In this document: piece after piece, positions 17,200-24,580 of the stretch
How the letters are laid out: every line of letters starts with the position of its first letter
Numbering within the stretch: the stretch's first letter is position 1
From: JAYOFM01 sp038117225
GTDB taxonomy: Bacteria; Pseudomonadota; Alphaproteobacteria; Rhodospirillales; Casp-alpha2
Direction: 5' to 3'
Length of the DNA: 33,579 bases
Assembly (NCBI GenBank): GCA_038117225.1
Contig: JAYOFM010000024.1
Coordinates: forward strand, 1 to 33,579
Translations under genes and position numbers: made by a program
The notes under the pieces: generated by a model
Database searches by the model: none
Seen by the model: the letters and a program-made list of their open reading frames with translations, nothing else
Told to the model about the DNA's origin: nothing

Positions 17200-17893
17200 T
17201 CAGGATTCGACGAGGCGTTTCAAACGCGCGTGGTCCTTGATCCGCAGGTCCTTGTGTTTGCGTTCGATCACGCCGTCGCGGGCCAGATTGCCGATGGCAT
17301 CGGCGACCGTCTGTTTATCGGCGCCGACCCAGGCCGCCAACTCCGCGTGTTGCGGCGAGTTTCGGATAATCCAGGCCTGGGGATTACCCGTGTCCGGCTC
17401 CGCCAAGCGCAACAGCTCGAAGTAGATGCGTTGGTGATGGGTCATGGTGCTCATCCGCGTCACGCGGGTATTCAGGACGCGAATGACTTCGGCGAACTGT
17501 TTCAGCAAGGCCAGCGCAATGCCCGGACAGGTCAGCAGCAATTGGCGGAATGCCTTGCTCGACAGCTTCGCTAGGCGTCCCCNNNNNNNNNNCCGAGCGG
17601 GCTTTCAAATCGATCGCCGATAATTCGCCGAATGTTTCGCCGACGCCGAATTCGGCGAACGCCACTTCCTGGTCTTCGGACATATCATCCATGGCCCTGA
17701 GCCGGCCGCTGACGACGAAGTAGACGCTGGTGGTGTTTTCATCAATGTCAATCAGGACGTCGTTCGTGGCAAAGTCGATCCACTCGCACTGCGCAGTCAG
17801 GCCATCGACGATATCTCGCGGCGCCTCCATCAACAGCTTGATGCCGTCGAGCGGGCCGGATTCCCTGCGCGATCGCGCGTCCGTTTCACTCAC
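17200..17893 (-). CDS. Crp/Fnr family transcriptional regulator, interrupted by a scaffold gap
   Basis: The gene is read across a run of ten N. The N-terminal part is a cyclic-nucleotide-binding domain with VYFVVSGRLRAM and the phosphate-binding cassette FGELSAIDLKARS, including E90 and R99, which contact cyclic nucleotide in CRP. After the gap the frame changes, and the sequence continues RLAKLSSKAFRQLLL, the dimerisation helix, and a winged helix-turn-helix around SPQHAELAAWVGADKQTVAD. The frame change means the gap length is a placeholder; family alignment suggests about 9-10 residues are missing. The GTG at 17893 was chosen because GGGAGGA lies 8 bases upstream. The gene sits between tadD and the ATPase on the same strand and is a candidate regulator of the Tad cluster. 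Confidence 0.87.
17583..17592. other. Scaffold gap (10 N)
   Basis: Ten N interrupt the cyclic-nucleotide-binding domain of the Crp/Fnr gene. The reading frame is not preserved across it, so the true missing length differs from ten. Confidence 0.98.
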
Positions 17894-18022
17894 CTGGCCA
17901 ATCCTCCCGACGGTCCGGCGTGCAATCCGGGACCGACGCCGCATCTTGGCAAACGCCGCGAACCCGTGCAAGCCGGGAAGGCCGCGCCTTATCCGCCGGA
18001 TTTCAGGCGTTTAGGACTCGCC

Positions 18023-18850
18023 TCAATTTCGGCGCAGCTTCGAATAGACTTCCAAATTCTGCCGGACGGTCTTGTCGTCGAGGTCGATACGGGCCAGGGA
18101 TTCAGNNNNNNNNNNNNNNNNNNNNNNNNNNNNNNNNNCGTCGCCCTTGATGCCGTAGAACAACGCCAGGTTCTGGCGCATCTGAGCACTGTGCCGGGCC
18201 ACCATGGGGGCATCCTCCAGTGTCCGTATGGCGCCCTCTAGATCACCAGAGAGCGCCATCGATATGGCAAGATTATTAAGCACGGCAGGATTATTCGCGG
18301 ACAGTTGTTTGGCGCGGTCGTAAGCATTCCGGGCACGGGCAAACTCATCATTCATGTCATAGGCGATGCCCAGCGTCGAATAATTCTCCCAGTCATCCGG
18401 TGCCTTGGCCACGGCGGCCAACAGAGTTTCGATGGCGTTGGCGGATTTACCCGTCGCCAGTTCCGCCTTGGCTCGCTCCAGCAGGTAGGCCGGCCCGACT
18501 TGCATCGGTGCCGGCATCTTATTGAGGACCCGCATCGCTTCGGCCGGGGAGCCGGAGTAACGCAAGTTGCGCGCGAGGCCTAGGTGAGTTTCGATATCGT
18601 CCGGCAGGCGTAAGCTGAGCTTTTGATATTGCACGACGGCGGCGGCGTAATCGCCCCGCCGTTCCGAGGCAACGGCGCCTTCCAATTGGGACTCGATGAC
18701 CGGATCACTGGCTTTTTCGGGCGTCGTTACGCAAGCCGAGAAAAGGCCGATGAGTAACGCGAGAGGCAAGCCGCGCGATAACACCAGCGGCGCTGAGGGT
18801 TTCCGGTTCACTCGCAATGCAATGAGGCGCGATGGCCAAATATTGAACAT
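18023..18850 (-). CDS. tadD: TadD-like TPR lipoprotein of the Tad pilus, with internal gap
   Basis: This lipoprotein with tetratricopeptide repeats is the TadD pilotin-like component that helps the CpaC/RcpA secretin. The signal sequence ends in the lipobox LFSAC with C40. TPR units follow, including GDYAAAVVQYQKLSLRLPDD, the NLRYSGSPAEAMRVLNK region, NYSTLGIAYDMNDEFARA and NLAISMALSGDLEGAIRTL. A 33-base run of N interrupts the last repeats but keeps the frame. The ATG at 18850 gives a rather long signal peptide, and a GTG at 18811 would give a more typical 27-residue one. The gene reads away from cpaB-tadC, with pilZ upstream and the Crp/Fnr gene 129 bases downstream. Assignment as TadD rests on domain plus locus. 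Confidence 0.82.
   Translation of the reverse strand: MFNIWPSRLIALRVNRKPSAPLVLSRGLPLALLIGLFSACVTTPEKASDPVIESQLEGAVASERRGDYAAAVVQYQKLSLRLPDDIETHLGLARNLRYSGSPAEAMRVLNKMPAPMQVGPAYLLERAKAELATGKSANAIETLLAAVAKAPDDWENYSTLGIAYDMNDEFARARNAYDRAKQLSANNPAVLNNLAISMALSGDLEGAIRTLEDAPMVARHSAQMRQNLALFYGIKGDXXXXXXXXXXXXESLARIDLDDKTVRQNLEVYSKLRRN
18106..18138. other. Scaffold gap (33 N)
   Basis: Thirty-three N fall in the last TPR repeats of tadD. The frame is kept across the gap, so the size may be close to true or be right modulo three. Confidence 0.98.
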
Positions 18851-18914
18851 GGTCGATCCTAGTAGCCGATCGGCAAGGGGAGCAAGTTCGCCGCGTCCTT
18901 CCGACCGCTGCATC

Positions 18915-19077
18915 TCAGCCGAGGTGTTCACGCATCAGTCGTTCCAGCTGGTCTTTGCCGGACAGTTTCAGCAAAAAAAGCATCAATCTTGTGGATCCGC
19001 GCCAATCCCCAATCATCCAATACGGGCATGTCGATGTCCGTAATTCTCACGTCAACCGCCTCAGGTATCGCTTCCAT
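18915..19077 (-). pseudogene. Possible small gene with a frameshift at a 7-base homopolymer
   Basis: From the ATG at 19077 the frame reads MEAIPEAVDVRITDIDMPVL then DDWGLARIHKIDAF, with a GGAG about 11 bases upstream. At a run of seven T on the minus strand (18973-18979) the more GC-rich third codon positions switch to the next frame, which reads LLKLSGKDQLERLMREHLG and stops at 18915. Without the switch the open frame stops at 18928 after 49 residues with poor codon use. It is either a real small gene of about 53 residues with a one-base homopolymer error or a decayed gene. A 33-residue frame beginning MIGDWRGSTRLML and sharing the same end is the alternative. Its function is unknown. Confidence 0.35.
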
Positions 19078-19176
19078 CTATTAAAGTGCTCCGGCGCCCT
19101 CGGTCGCTTCCCACACATTGTAGACACCGAACCGGCCGAGAATTACGCCAAGATGGTGGCGAGATCGCGGCTCATC

Positions 19177-19201
19177 ATCGAAGGGCAGTGCGGCCTTCGA
19201 T
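19177..19201. repeat. Inverted repeat between the small ORF and pilZ
   Basis: Perfect 8-base arms ATCGAAGG and CCTTCGAT enclose a 9-base loop. There is no T tract, so it is not an obvious terminator. It could be a protein-binding site or a chance palindrome. Confidence 0.4.
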
Positions 19202-19226
19202 GCGACTTAAGTGTCGGTTGTCATTT

Positions 19227-19251
19227 GTAAAATCAGACCTACTGCGGTCTG
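19227..19251 (-). terminator. Probable terminator at the end of pilZ
   Basis: On the minus strand CAGACC pairs with GGTCTG around a 6-base loop and is followed by ATTTTAC. The stem overlaps the stop codon of the PilZ gene. The stem is short, so strength may be modest. Confidence 0.5.
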
Positions 19252-19547
19252 AACTTAAAGAGGCTGCCCATTTCCTTATCGTCCGGATCAATCTTGATTT
19301 CGAACCGAAGTCCCGTCCAATTCTCTCGCTTCCACATCACATGGCAACGGCGCAAGCCATTGAATTTATTTATTTTTAACTCGACGTAATCACCAATTTC
19401 CAAATTCGTGTCGACCTTGACGCGAACGCCGGTTTCGGAAATGTCGGCGACCGAACATTCCCAACTACCGCCGTTGGCGTCGAAGATCGCTCCGCCGAAG
19501 ATCGTTCGACGACGCAGACTGTCTCGTTGGTCTTTTCCATCCGTCAT
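19239..19547 (-). CDS. PilZ domain protein (c-di-GMP receptor)
   Basis: This 102-residue stand-alone PilZ domain binds the second messenger cyclic di-GMP. Both nucleotide-binding motifs are present: RxxxR at R8-R12 (RDSLR, followed by two more arginines) and DxSxxG at D35-G40 (DISETG). The following beta-barrel strands are recognisable in YVELKINKF, RRCHVMWKR and WTGLRFEI. No output domain is fused, so it should act through a protein partner. It is the first gene leftward from the divergent spacer that also serves cpaB, so c-di-GMP control of Tad pilus function is a reasonable inference. Confidence 0.9.
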   Translation of the reverse strand: MTDGKDQRDSLRRRTIFGGAIFDANGGSWECSVADISETGVRVKVDTNLEIGDYVELKINKFNGLRRCHVMWKRENWTGLRFEIKIDPDDKEMGSLFKFRPQ

Positions 19548-19971
19548 GATCCGGTCAGCATAGCCTCACCGCAAGCCCCTGTTCAAATGCCAATGCATGT
19601 TCTCTTGGACATGACGTGGCGACGCGACACCCCCTTGAGGCTGGACTGGAAATGGCCCAAACTAAAGGACAAACAGGGGGTTATCCGCTATAGTTCTGCG
19701 AATCTCGGCGTTCATCACAGCGCCGGGTGGTGGCATCGGGTATTATTGGTGGCGATGGGTAATACGATCCATCGGGAGATTGTTTTTTGGTTTTGTCCAC
19801 ATGAGATATTCGACGTTGCTGATACAGAACGTGAAGAATGGCCGGAGAATTAACCGTATTGTGAGCGGGATCAGGAGTGGTGCGGTGCGTTACGGCTGTC
19901 TCTTGCAACTAACGTCGGCGTTCCGAGGAAACCAGTCCCATGTGGTCAATTTCTGAGGGTATCTAGGTCGC
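19548..19971. promoter_or_regulatory. Divergent control region between pilZ and cpaB
   Basis: These 424 bases separate the leftward pilZ-tadD side from the rightward cpaB-tadC operon and hold no convincing gene. A 108-codon plus-strand frame crosses the region but has unnatural composition and matches no family I know. The segment is AT-richer than the flanking genes, notably 19680-19810. TATAGT at 19689-19694 could be a -10 box, but no matching -35 box is seen. A Flp pilin gene, often found in this position, is not present. Confidence 0.5.
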
Positions 19972-21186
19972 ATGCGGATTCTCATAGTCGGATTGATCGT
20001 GCTGGCCCTGAGCGTTGCCGGAATCAGTACCTACCTGATTCGCAGTTTCTCGTCGCAGCAGGCGCTCGAAAAGCTCGAGAAGGAAGCTGAGCCGATTAGG
20101 TTTCGGGTCCTCTTGGCGGCGCGCGCGGTGCTTCCTGGGGAAACTTTGGCGAGAGACGCACTGGTTTGGCAGGACTGGCCCGGCGAACCGCCAAACGCTC
20201 AGTACATTGTTGCCGAATTGGAAGATCAAAAGGATAAGAAGATCAAGCAGATCGTCGGTTCTGTCGCGCGCCGATCGTTCGCCGCCGGTGAACCGATACT
20301 GGCGTCGAAACTGTTCAAGCGCGACAAGGCCGGTTTCATGGCTGGCGTCGTCGCCAAGGGTAAACGTGCGATCACGGTGACCGTGACCCCGGCCTCGGCG
20401 GTTGCCGGATTTATCCTGCCCGGTGACCGGGTTGATGTCTTGTTGGTGCACGATAAGGCCAAGGAAGCCCTGCGCAAAGCCAAGCCAAAGGCCGGGAAAA
20501 AAACGACGGATGCCGATGCGCCGCCGCCGCCGTTGACTGTACTGGCAACGACAACTGAAACGATCCTGCGCGATATCTTGGTTCTCGCGGTCGATCAGGC
20601 ACTCGTCAGCAAGGAGGGAAATCCGGCGCAAGGTAAGACCATGACGTTGGAATTGACACCCAAGCAAACGGAAATGATCGTGACGGCTCGCTCTATGGGC
20701 CAGTTAACGTTGACGCTACGTGGCCTTGGTGAAGAGAACCCGCCAACGGCGCGAACCGTCACCACTGATGTCGAGGTTAGCCCCTTTATCAGCGCCATCG
20801 AAAACCGGCTGAAGGGAAAGAAGGCGGAGACGGAGAATGTGTTGGCGGCGCGCGTGCGTGACCTTGAGAAGGAAATGAAGGATCGCGACGAGATCATGAA
20901 CGCGATGATGCGCAAGTTGCAGAAACAGAATAATGATCAGGCCCGCGATATGCGATCTCAGTTGCGTGACCTGGAAAAGGAAAAGAAGAAGCGTGAGGAG
21001 GAACTGGAGAAGGCGACCAGAGAGCTGCAGCTAAGCAAGCAGGAGCCAGGCGCACCGATCCAGAAGCAGGTAGAGATCAAAAAGTCCGCGCCGAAATTGC
21101 CGCCTGTCGAGGAGAAGAAGGAACCGGTGAAGATCGAGATTTTTCGTGGTGGGACCGCGAAGACGCAGGAGGTCACGGTCAAATGA
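19972..21186 (+). CDS. cpaB: CpaB/RcpC family Tad pilus assembly protein with a coiled-coil insert
   Basis: This periplasmic, membrane-anchored Tad component of 404 residues probably links secretin and inner-membrane parts. A membrane span covers residues 2-25. The SAF domain follows (AARAVLPGETLARDALVWQD, then VGSVARRSFAAGEPI), then the RcpC/CpaB core with VTPASAVAGFILPGDRVDVL. A highly charged predicted coiled coil runs from about residue 284 to 357, followed by a Pro/Lys-rich stretch. The protein ends in VKIEIFRGGTAKTQEV, the terminal element where ordinary CpaB proteins stop. The coiled coil is therefore an insert between the core and the last strand. A GAGGG/AGG ribosome site lies upstream of the ATG. 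The stop overlaps cpaC in ATGA. Confidence 0.92.
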   Translation: MRILIVGLIVLALSVAGISTYLIRSFSSQQALEKLEKEAEPIRFRVLLAARAVLPGETLARDALVWQDWPGEPPNAQYIVAELEDQKDKKIKQIVGSVARRSFAAGEPILASKLFKRDKAGFMAGVVAKGKRAITVTVTPASAVAGFILPGDRVDVLLVHDKAKEALRKAKPKAGKKTTDADAPPPPLTVLATTTETILRDILVLAVDQALVSKEGNPAQGKTMTLELTPKQTEMIVTARSMGQLTLTLRGLGEENPPTARTVTTDVEVSPFISAIENRLKGKKAETENVLAARVRDLEKEMKDRDEIMNAMMRKLQKQNNDQARDMRSQLRDLEKEKKKREEELEKATRELQLSKQEPGAPIQKQVEIKKSAPKLPPVEEKKEPVKIEIFRGGTAKTQEVTVK

Positions 21187-22622
21187 GGCAGCGCTTCATC
21201 CTCCCCGCGTTGGTCTGTGGTATTTTGACGGTCGTGATGCTGGCGGCGACCGTAGCCGCGCAAGAAGTGCCGAAACGCCGGACTCTGATCATTCCGCCCC
21301 CGGCGGCGGGGGCAACGCCGCTACCGGCAATCAGTGCCGCGACGGCGGCGGTCACGCCGACCGTGCTTGATGTCAGCATCGACAAGGCACGGGTGGTGAC
21401 ACTGCCGGGGCCGGTGCGCAAGATCGTCATCGGCAATGAGAAAGTCGCCGATGTCCACTTGGACCCGAGTAACCCCAGCCAGGTGTTCATTGTTTCCAAG
21501 AGTATCGGCTCGACAAACGTGTTTTTCATGGATGCCCAGGGTCGCATCGTGCATCAGGCGGAAGTCCGCGTGACCCTTGATCGCGAAGCATTGCACGCGG
21601 CGTTGCGGCAATTGTTGCCCGATGAAACGATCGAGGTATCCGTCTTCCGTGACAGTGTGTTTTTGACTGGCAACGTGCATTCCGCCGCCGCCTCGGCCGA
21701 TGCGGAGAGTATCGCCCAGCGTTTCGTGGCGGCTGCTGTTAATGTGACTAATATGTTGAAGGTCGCCGGAAGCCAACAGGTCATTCTTCAGGTCCGCGTG
21801 ACGGAGATCGACCGGGCTACCCTGAAGAATATTAGCGTCAATAATACAGTATCCTTCGGCGGCAGGCGGTCAGTCGATTTTACGACGACCAGTCCGACGC
21901 TCGAGTCGTTCGCTTCGGGAACAATCGTGTCGCGGATCACCGGCGGCATCGGACCGACTACGTTTGAGGCGCTTGAACGCCAAAGTTTGGCGAAGACGTT
22001 GACGGCGCCGACGCTAACTGCCCTATCCGGGCAAACAGCCAAATTCCTGTCCGGTGGCGAGACCCCCGTGCCGACGGGTGTCGATCAGAATGGCAACGCG
22101 CTGATTGAGTTTCGCGAGTTCGGAATTCAGCTTGAGTTCACGCCAGTCGTCGTCGACGAGAACCGTATCAGCATGCGTCTGGTCAGTGAAATCAGTGCCA
22201 TTGATACGTCCAATACGGTGACCGTGGCATCGCTGTCGGTCAACGGTTTTACCACCAAGCGCACGGAAACCACCGTCGATTTACCGTCCGGCGGTACGCT
22301 GATGATCTCGGGACTGTTGCAGGACAACATCAACGACACGATCAACGGATTTCCGTTCCTGAAGGACCTGCCGGTTCTCGGCGCCCTGTTTCGCAGTACA
22401 AGTTTTCAGCGCGACGAAACGGAACTGGTCGTGACGGTGACCGCTTATCTGGCGAAGCCCGCCGGCGCTGGCGCCGGATTGGCATCACCGACAGATGGTT
22501 TCGAACCCGCGAGCGATATCGACATTTACCTCCTGGGCCGGTTGCACCGTGAGTACGCAAAGGGTGAGCGGCCGTTCTGGGAAACTTCCGTCAAAGGGCC
22601 CTTCGGCTACATAATGAAGTGA
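21183..22622 (+). CDS. cpaC: CpaC/RcpA outer-membrane secretin of the Tad pilus
   Basis: This 479-residue secretin forms the outer-membrane channel for the Flp/Tad pilus. It has a signal peptide at residues 1-28, ending near VAAQE. A pilus-secretin N domain lies around 60-125 (GPVRKIVIGNEKVADVHL). A BON-like domain follows at about 125-195 (VSVFRDSVFLTGNVHSAA). The secretin domain runs to about 430 and contains VDLPSGGTLMISGLL and FPFLKDLPVLGALFRS, the canonical secretin signature, then TELVVTVTAYL. Translation is coupled to cpaB through an ATGA overlap. Length and domain order match the family. Confidence 0.95.
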   Translation: MRQRFILPALVCGILTVVMLAATVAAQEVPKRRTLIIPPPAAGATPLPAISAATAAVTPTVLDVSIDKARVVTLPGPVRKIVIGNEKVADVHLDPSNPSQVFIVSKSIGSTNVFFMDAQGRIVHQAEVRVTLDREALHAALRQLLPDETIEVSVFRDSVFLTGNVHSAAASADAESIAQRFVAAAVNVTNMLKVAGSQQVILQVRVTEIDRATLKNISVNNTVSFGGRRSVDFTTTSPTLESFASGTIVSRITGGIGPTTFEALERQSLAKTLTAPTLTALSGQTAKFLSGGETPVPTGVDQNGNALIEFREFGIQLEFTPVVVDENRISMRLVSEISAIDTSNTVTVASLSVNGFTTKRTETTVDLPSGGTLMISGLLQDNINDTINGFPFLKDLPVLGALFRSTSFQRDETELVVTVTAYLAKPAGAGAGLASPTDGFEPASDIDIYLLGRLHREYAKGERPFWETSVKGPFGYIMK

Positions 22623-22628
22623 CATGAC

Positions 22629-23261
22629 ATGACCCGCCGCCTTTTCCACCCTGTCCAAATTTTCGTGTTTCTGGCGATGTGCGTCCTGTTGGTTGGGTGC
22701 AAAACCGGTCCTACCGACCCGCGCGAGACGTTTGCCATCGGCGTCAGCGAGGAAACGGTGACGCTGCCGCTCAACATACAACCCGCGGGCGAATTACTTT
22801 CCCCGGCCGACCGCAGCGGCTTTGAACGCTTTGTCGCTGATTACCATATGCGTGGCCGTCAACCGGTGACCGTTCGACTTCCGGCTGGCGATGAGGTGGC
22901 CGCTCGAGTTCGCCGTGCCTTGATCGGCGCCGGTATTCGGGCCCGTGAAATCACCGTCGTATCATCTGCTCAGGCGGGTGGCGCCGCCGTGCTTTCGTAT
23001 GTCGCCAGTGTTGCCAAGGTGCCCGATTGCGGCCACTGGGGATCTGGGTCGAGTCTCAATTGGACCAACCGCAGTCAGTCCAATTATGGCTGTGCGACCC
23101 AGCGAAATCTTGGCCTGACGGTGGCTAACCCGGAAGACCTCAGAAAATCGGATCCGATGAACTCAATGGACGGCACATCGGGCGCGGTGATCATCCGGAG
23201 CAAACGCGCGGGCGCCGCTGCCGGCATTGGGGATGGCGCCGCCGCGGGGGCAGCAAAATGA
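22629..23261 (+). CDS. cpaD: CpaD family Tad pilus lipoprotein
   Basis: This 210-residue outer-membrane lipoprotein belongs to the alphaproteobacterial Tad system. The signal sequence ends in the lipobox LLVGC with C24. The family motif near the C-terminus is CGHWGSG, then SNYGCATQRNLGLTVANPEDL, followed by a region ending SGAVIIRSKRAG. An OmpA/BON-like core with VTVRLPAGDEVAARVRRAL lies in the middle. The ATG at 22629 was chosen because an ATG five bases earlier is followed at once by a stop. The stop overlaps the ATG of a 19-codon frame that bridges to cpaE. Confidence 0.92.
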   Translation: MTRRLFHPVQIFVFLAMCVLLVGCKTGPTDPRETFAIGVSEETVTLPLNIQPAGELLSPADRSGFERFVADYHMRGRQPVTVRLPAGDEVAARVRRALIGAGIRAREITVVSSAQAGGAAVLSYVASVAKVPDCGHWGSGSSLNWTNRSQSNYGCATQRNLGLTVANPEDLRKSDPMNSMDGTSGAVIIRSKRAGAAAGIGDGAAAGAAK

Positions 23262-23317
23262 TTCACCATAATCGCGATGCGCTGGTATTGACAGATATGG
23301 GGGCGGTGCACACGTGA
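23258..23317 (+). CDS. 19-codon bridging ORF between cpaD and cpaE
   Basis: The frame starts with the ATG that overlaps the cpaD stop (ATGA) and ends with a TGA that overlaps the GTG start of cpaE (GTGA). It encodes MIHHNRDALVLTDMGAVHT. Both 4-base overlaps are the kind used for translational coupling, so the frame may carry ribosomes from cpaD to cpaE. No peptide function is implied. It may also be chance. Confidence 0.35.
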   Translation: MIHHNRDALVLTDMGAVHT

Positions 23318-24510
23318 TCCTCAGAATACCCATCGGAGGATTTCCGCTCAGCCAGGACACGGCTGCGGCATTGGAATCGCTGCGCGATGACCGGATGCTG
23401 TTTCGCTGCACGTTCGATATTCAGATGGGTGGTATCGACACGGCGGCGTCCTATCTTGCCGATCTTCGAACGCCCGACCTGCTGATTGTTGAGGTGCCGG
23501 CGGGAAAGGATCAACTGTTCTCTCATCTGGAAAGTCTGGCGAACGTTTGCGACCCGGAAACGCGGCTGATCCTGATTGGCGCCGACAACGATATCGAACT
23601 TTATCGCACGTTAATTCAACAGGGGATCAGCGACTATTTGGTCTCACCAATCGATACGACGCAGCTACGGGATTCAATCGCCAAGGTTTATCTGGGACAG
23701 ACGTCGGATGCTTTCGACGGCCGTGTCATCGGCATGCTTGGTGCCGCCGGCGGCGTCGGCAGCAGCGTCATCGCGCACAACGTGGCATTTGAACTTTCAG
23801 AGGTTTTCGAGGACAAGGTCGCGGTCGTCGACCTCGATTTCCATTACGGAACGGCGGCACTGAATTTCAACATGCAGCCGCGCCAGACGATCGCCGACGC
23901 GCTGACCCAGGTCAGCCGCATCGATGGCGATCTGCTGGATCAGTTTTTCATGCCCTATGGCGAAAAATTGTCGTTGTTGGCGTCACCGGCATCGCTTTCC
24001 ACAGGCTTGCAGATAACCCAGGAAAGTTTCGACGCGTTGATGCGCGCGGTAAAACCGATGTCGGCGTTTACCGTGCTGGATCTTCCGCATATTTGGTCAC
24101 CGTGGATCGGTGACGCGTTGGCCTATGTCGATGATCTGGTCGTGGTGGCGAGACCGGATTTGACGAATTTGCGTAATGCGAAGAACATCATAGAATATCT
24201 GGGTCCCAAGCGCGGTCCGGACGCACCGACGCGTATTGTTCTCAATCAGGTCGGTGCCGCCAAGCGCGCGGACCTGACCACGACGGACTTTCGGGACGCC
24301 GTCGCGATCGAGCCGGCCTTGTCGATACCGTATGATCCGGAAGCATTCGGACGGGCCTTGAACAATGGCGAGATGATGTCCAAGGCCGCCGCTAAGAGCA
24401 AGGCCACGACGGCGATCGGCGAATTGGCGTCGCTGGTCAGCGACCGCGTGGTTGAGGAAACAGCGGGTAAGAAATCTGTATTTTCATTGTTCAAAAAGGC
24501 GAAGAAATAA
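23314..24510 (+). CDS. cpaE: CpaE/TadZ family ATPase-like pilus localisation protein
   Basis: This 398-residue cytoplasmic protein positions the Tad machine in the cell. The N-terminal third is a receiver-like domain without clear phosphorylation residues (DLLIVEV, then LILIGADNDIELYRTLIQQG and SDYLVSP). The rest is a ParA/MinD-type domain. Its P-loop GMLGAAGGVGSSVIAHN (140-156) lacks the lysine of the normal deviant Walker A (KGGVGKT), as is usual for CpaE. VAVVDLDFHYGTAAL supplies the second motif. The GTG start is inferred from the overlap with the preceding 19-codon frame, and no upstream ATG is in frame. A 70-base spacer separates it from cpaF. Confidence 0.93.
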   Translation: MILRIPIGGFPLSQDTAAALESLRDDRMLFRCTFDIQMGGIDTAASYLADLRTPDLLIVEVPAGKDQLFSHLESLANVCDPETRLILIGADNDIELYRTLIQQGISDYLVSPIDTTQLRDSIAKVYLGQTSDAFDGRVIGMLGAAGGVGSSVIAHNVAFELSEVFEDKVAVVDLDFHYGTAALNFNMQPRQTIADALTQVSRIDGDLLDQFFMPYGEKLSLLASPASLSTGLQITQESFDALMRAVKPMSAFTVLDLPHIWSPWIGDALAYVDDLVVVARPDLTNLRNAKNIIEYLGPKRGPDAPTRIVLNQVGAAKRADLTTTDFRDAVAIEPALSIPYDPEAFGRALNNGEMMSKAAAKSKATTAIGELASLVSDRVVEETAGKKSVFSLFKKAKK

Positions 24511-24580
24511 CATCGGCTCTTAACAGGAAAGACGCATAACCTAAGCCAGCACCTGGGCCATTAATCGGAACTGACGACAA

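Noticed and set aside
17384..17582. Frame continuing from the Crp/Fnr N-terminal part straight through the ten N
   Set aside because: After the gap the true protein continues in another frame with a clear winged helix. The in-frame continuation is meaningless sequence caused by an arbitrary gap length.
19666..19694. Possible sigma-70 promoter with TATAGT at 19689-19694
   Set aside because: The bases 17 positions upstream (AGGACA) are a poor -35 match, and many such single boxes occur by chance.
19527..19853. 108-codon plus-strand frame in the pilZ-cpaB spacer
   Set aside because: It begins inside pilZ on the opposite strand, has unnatural residue composition and resembles no pilin or regulator.
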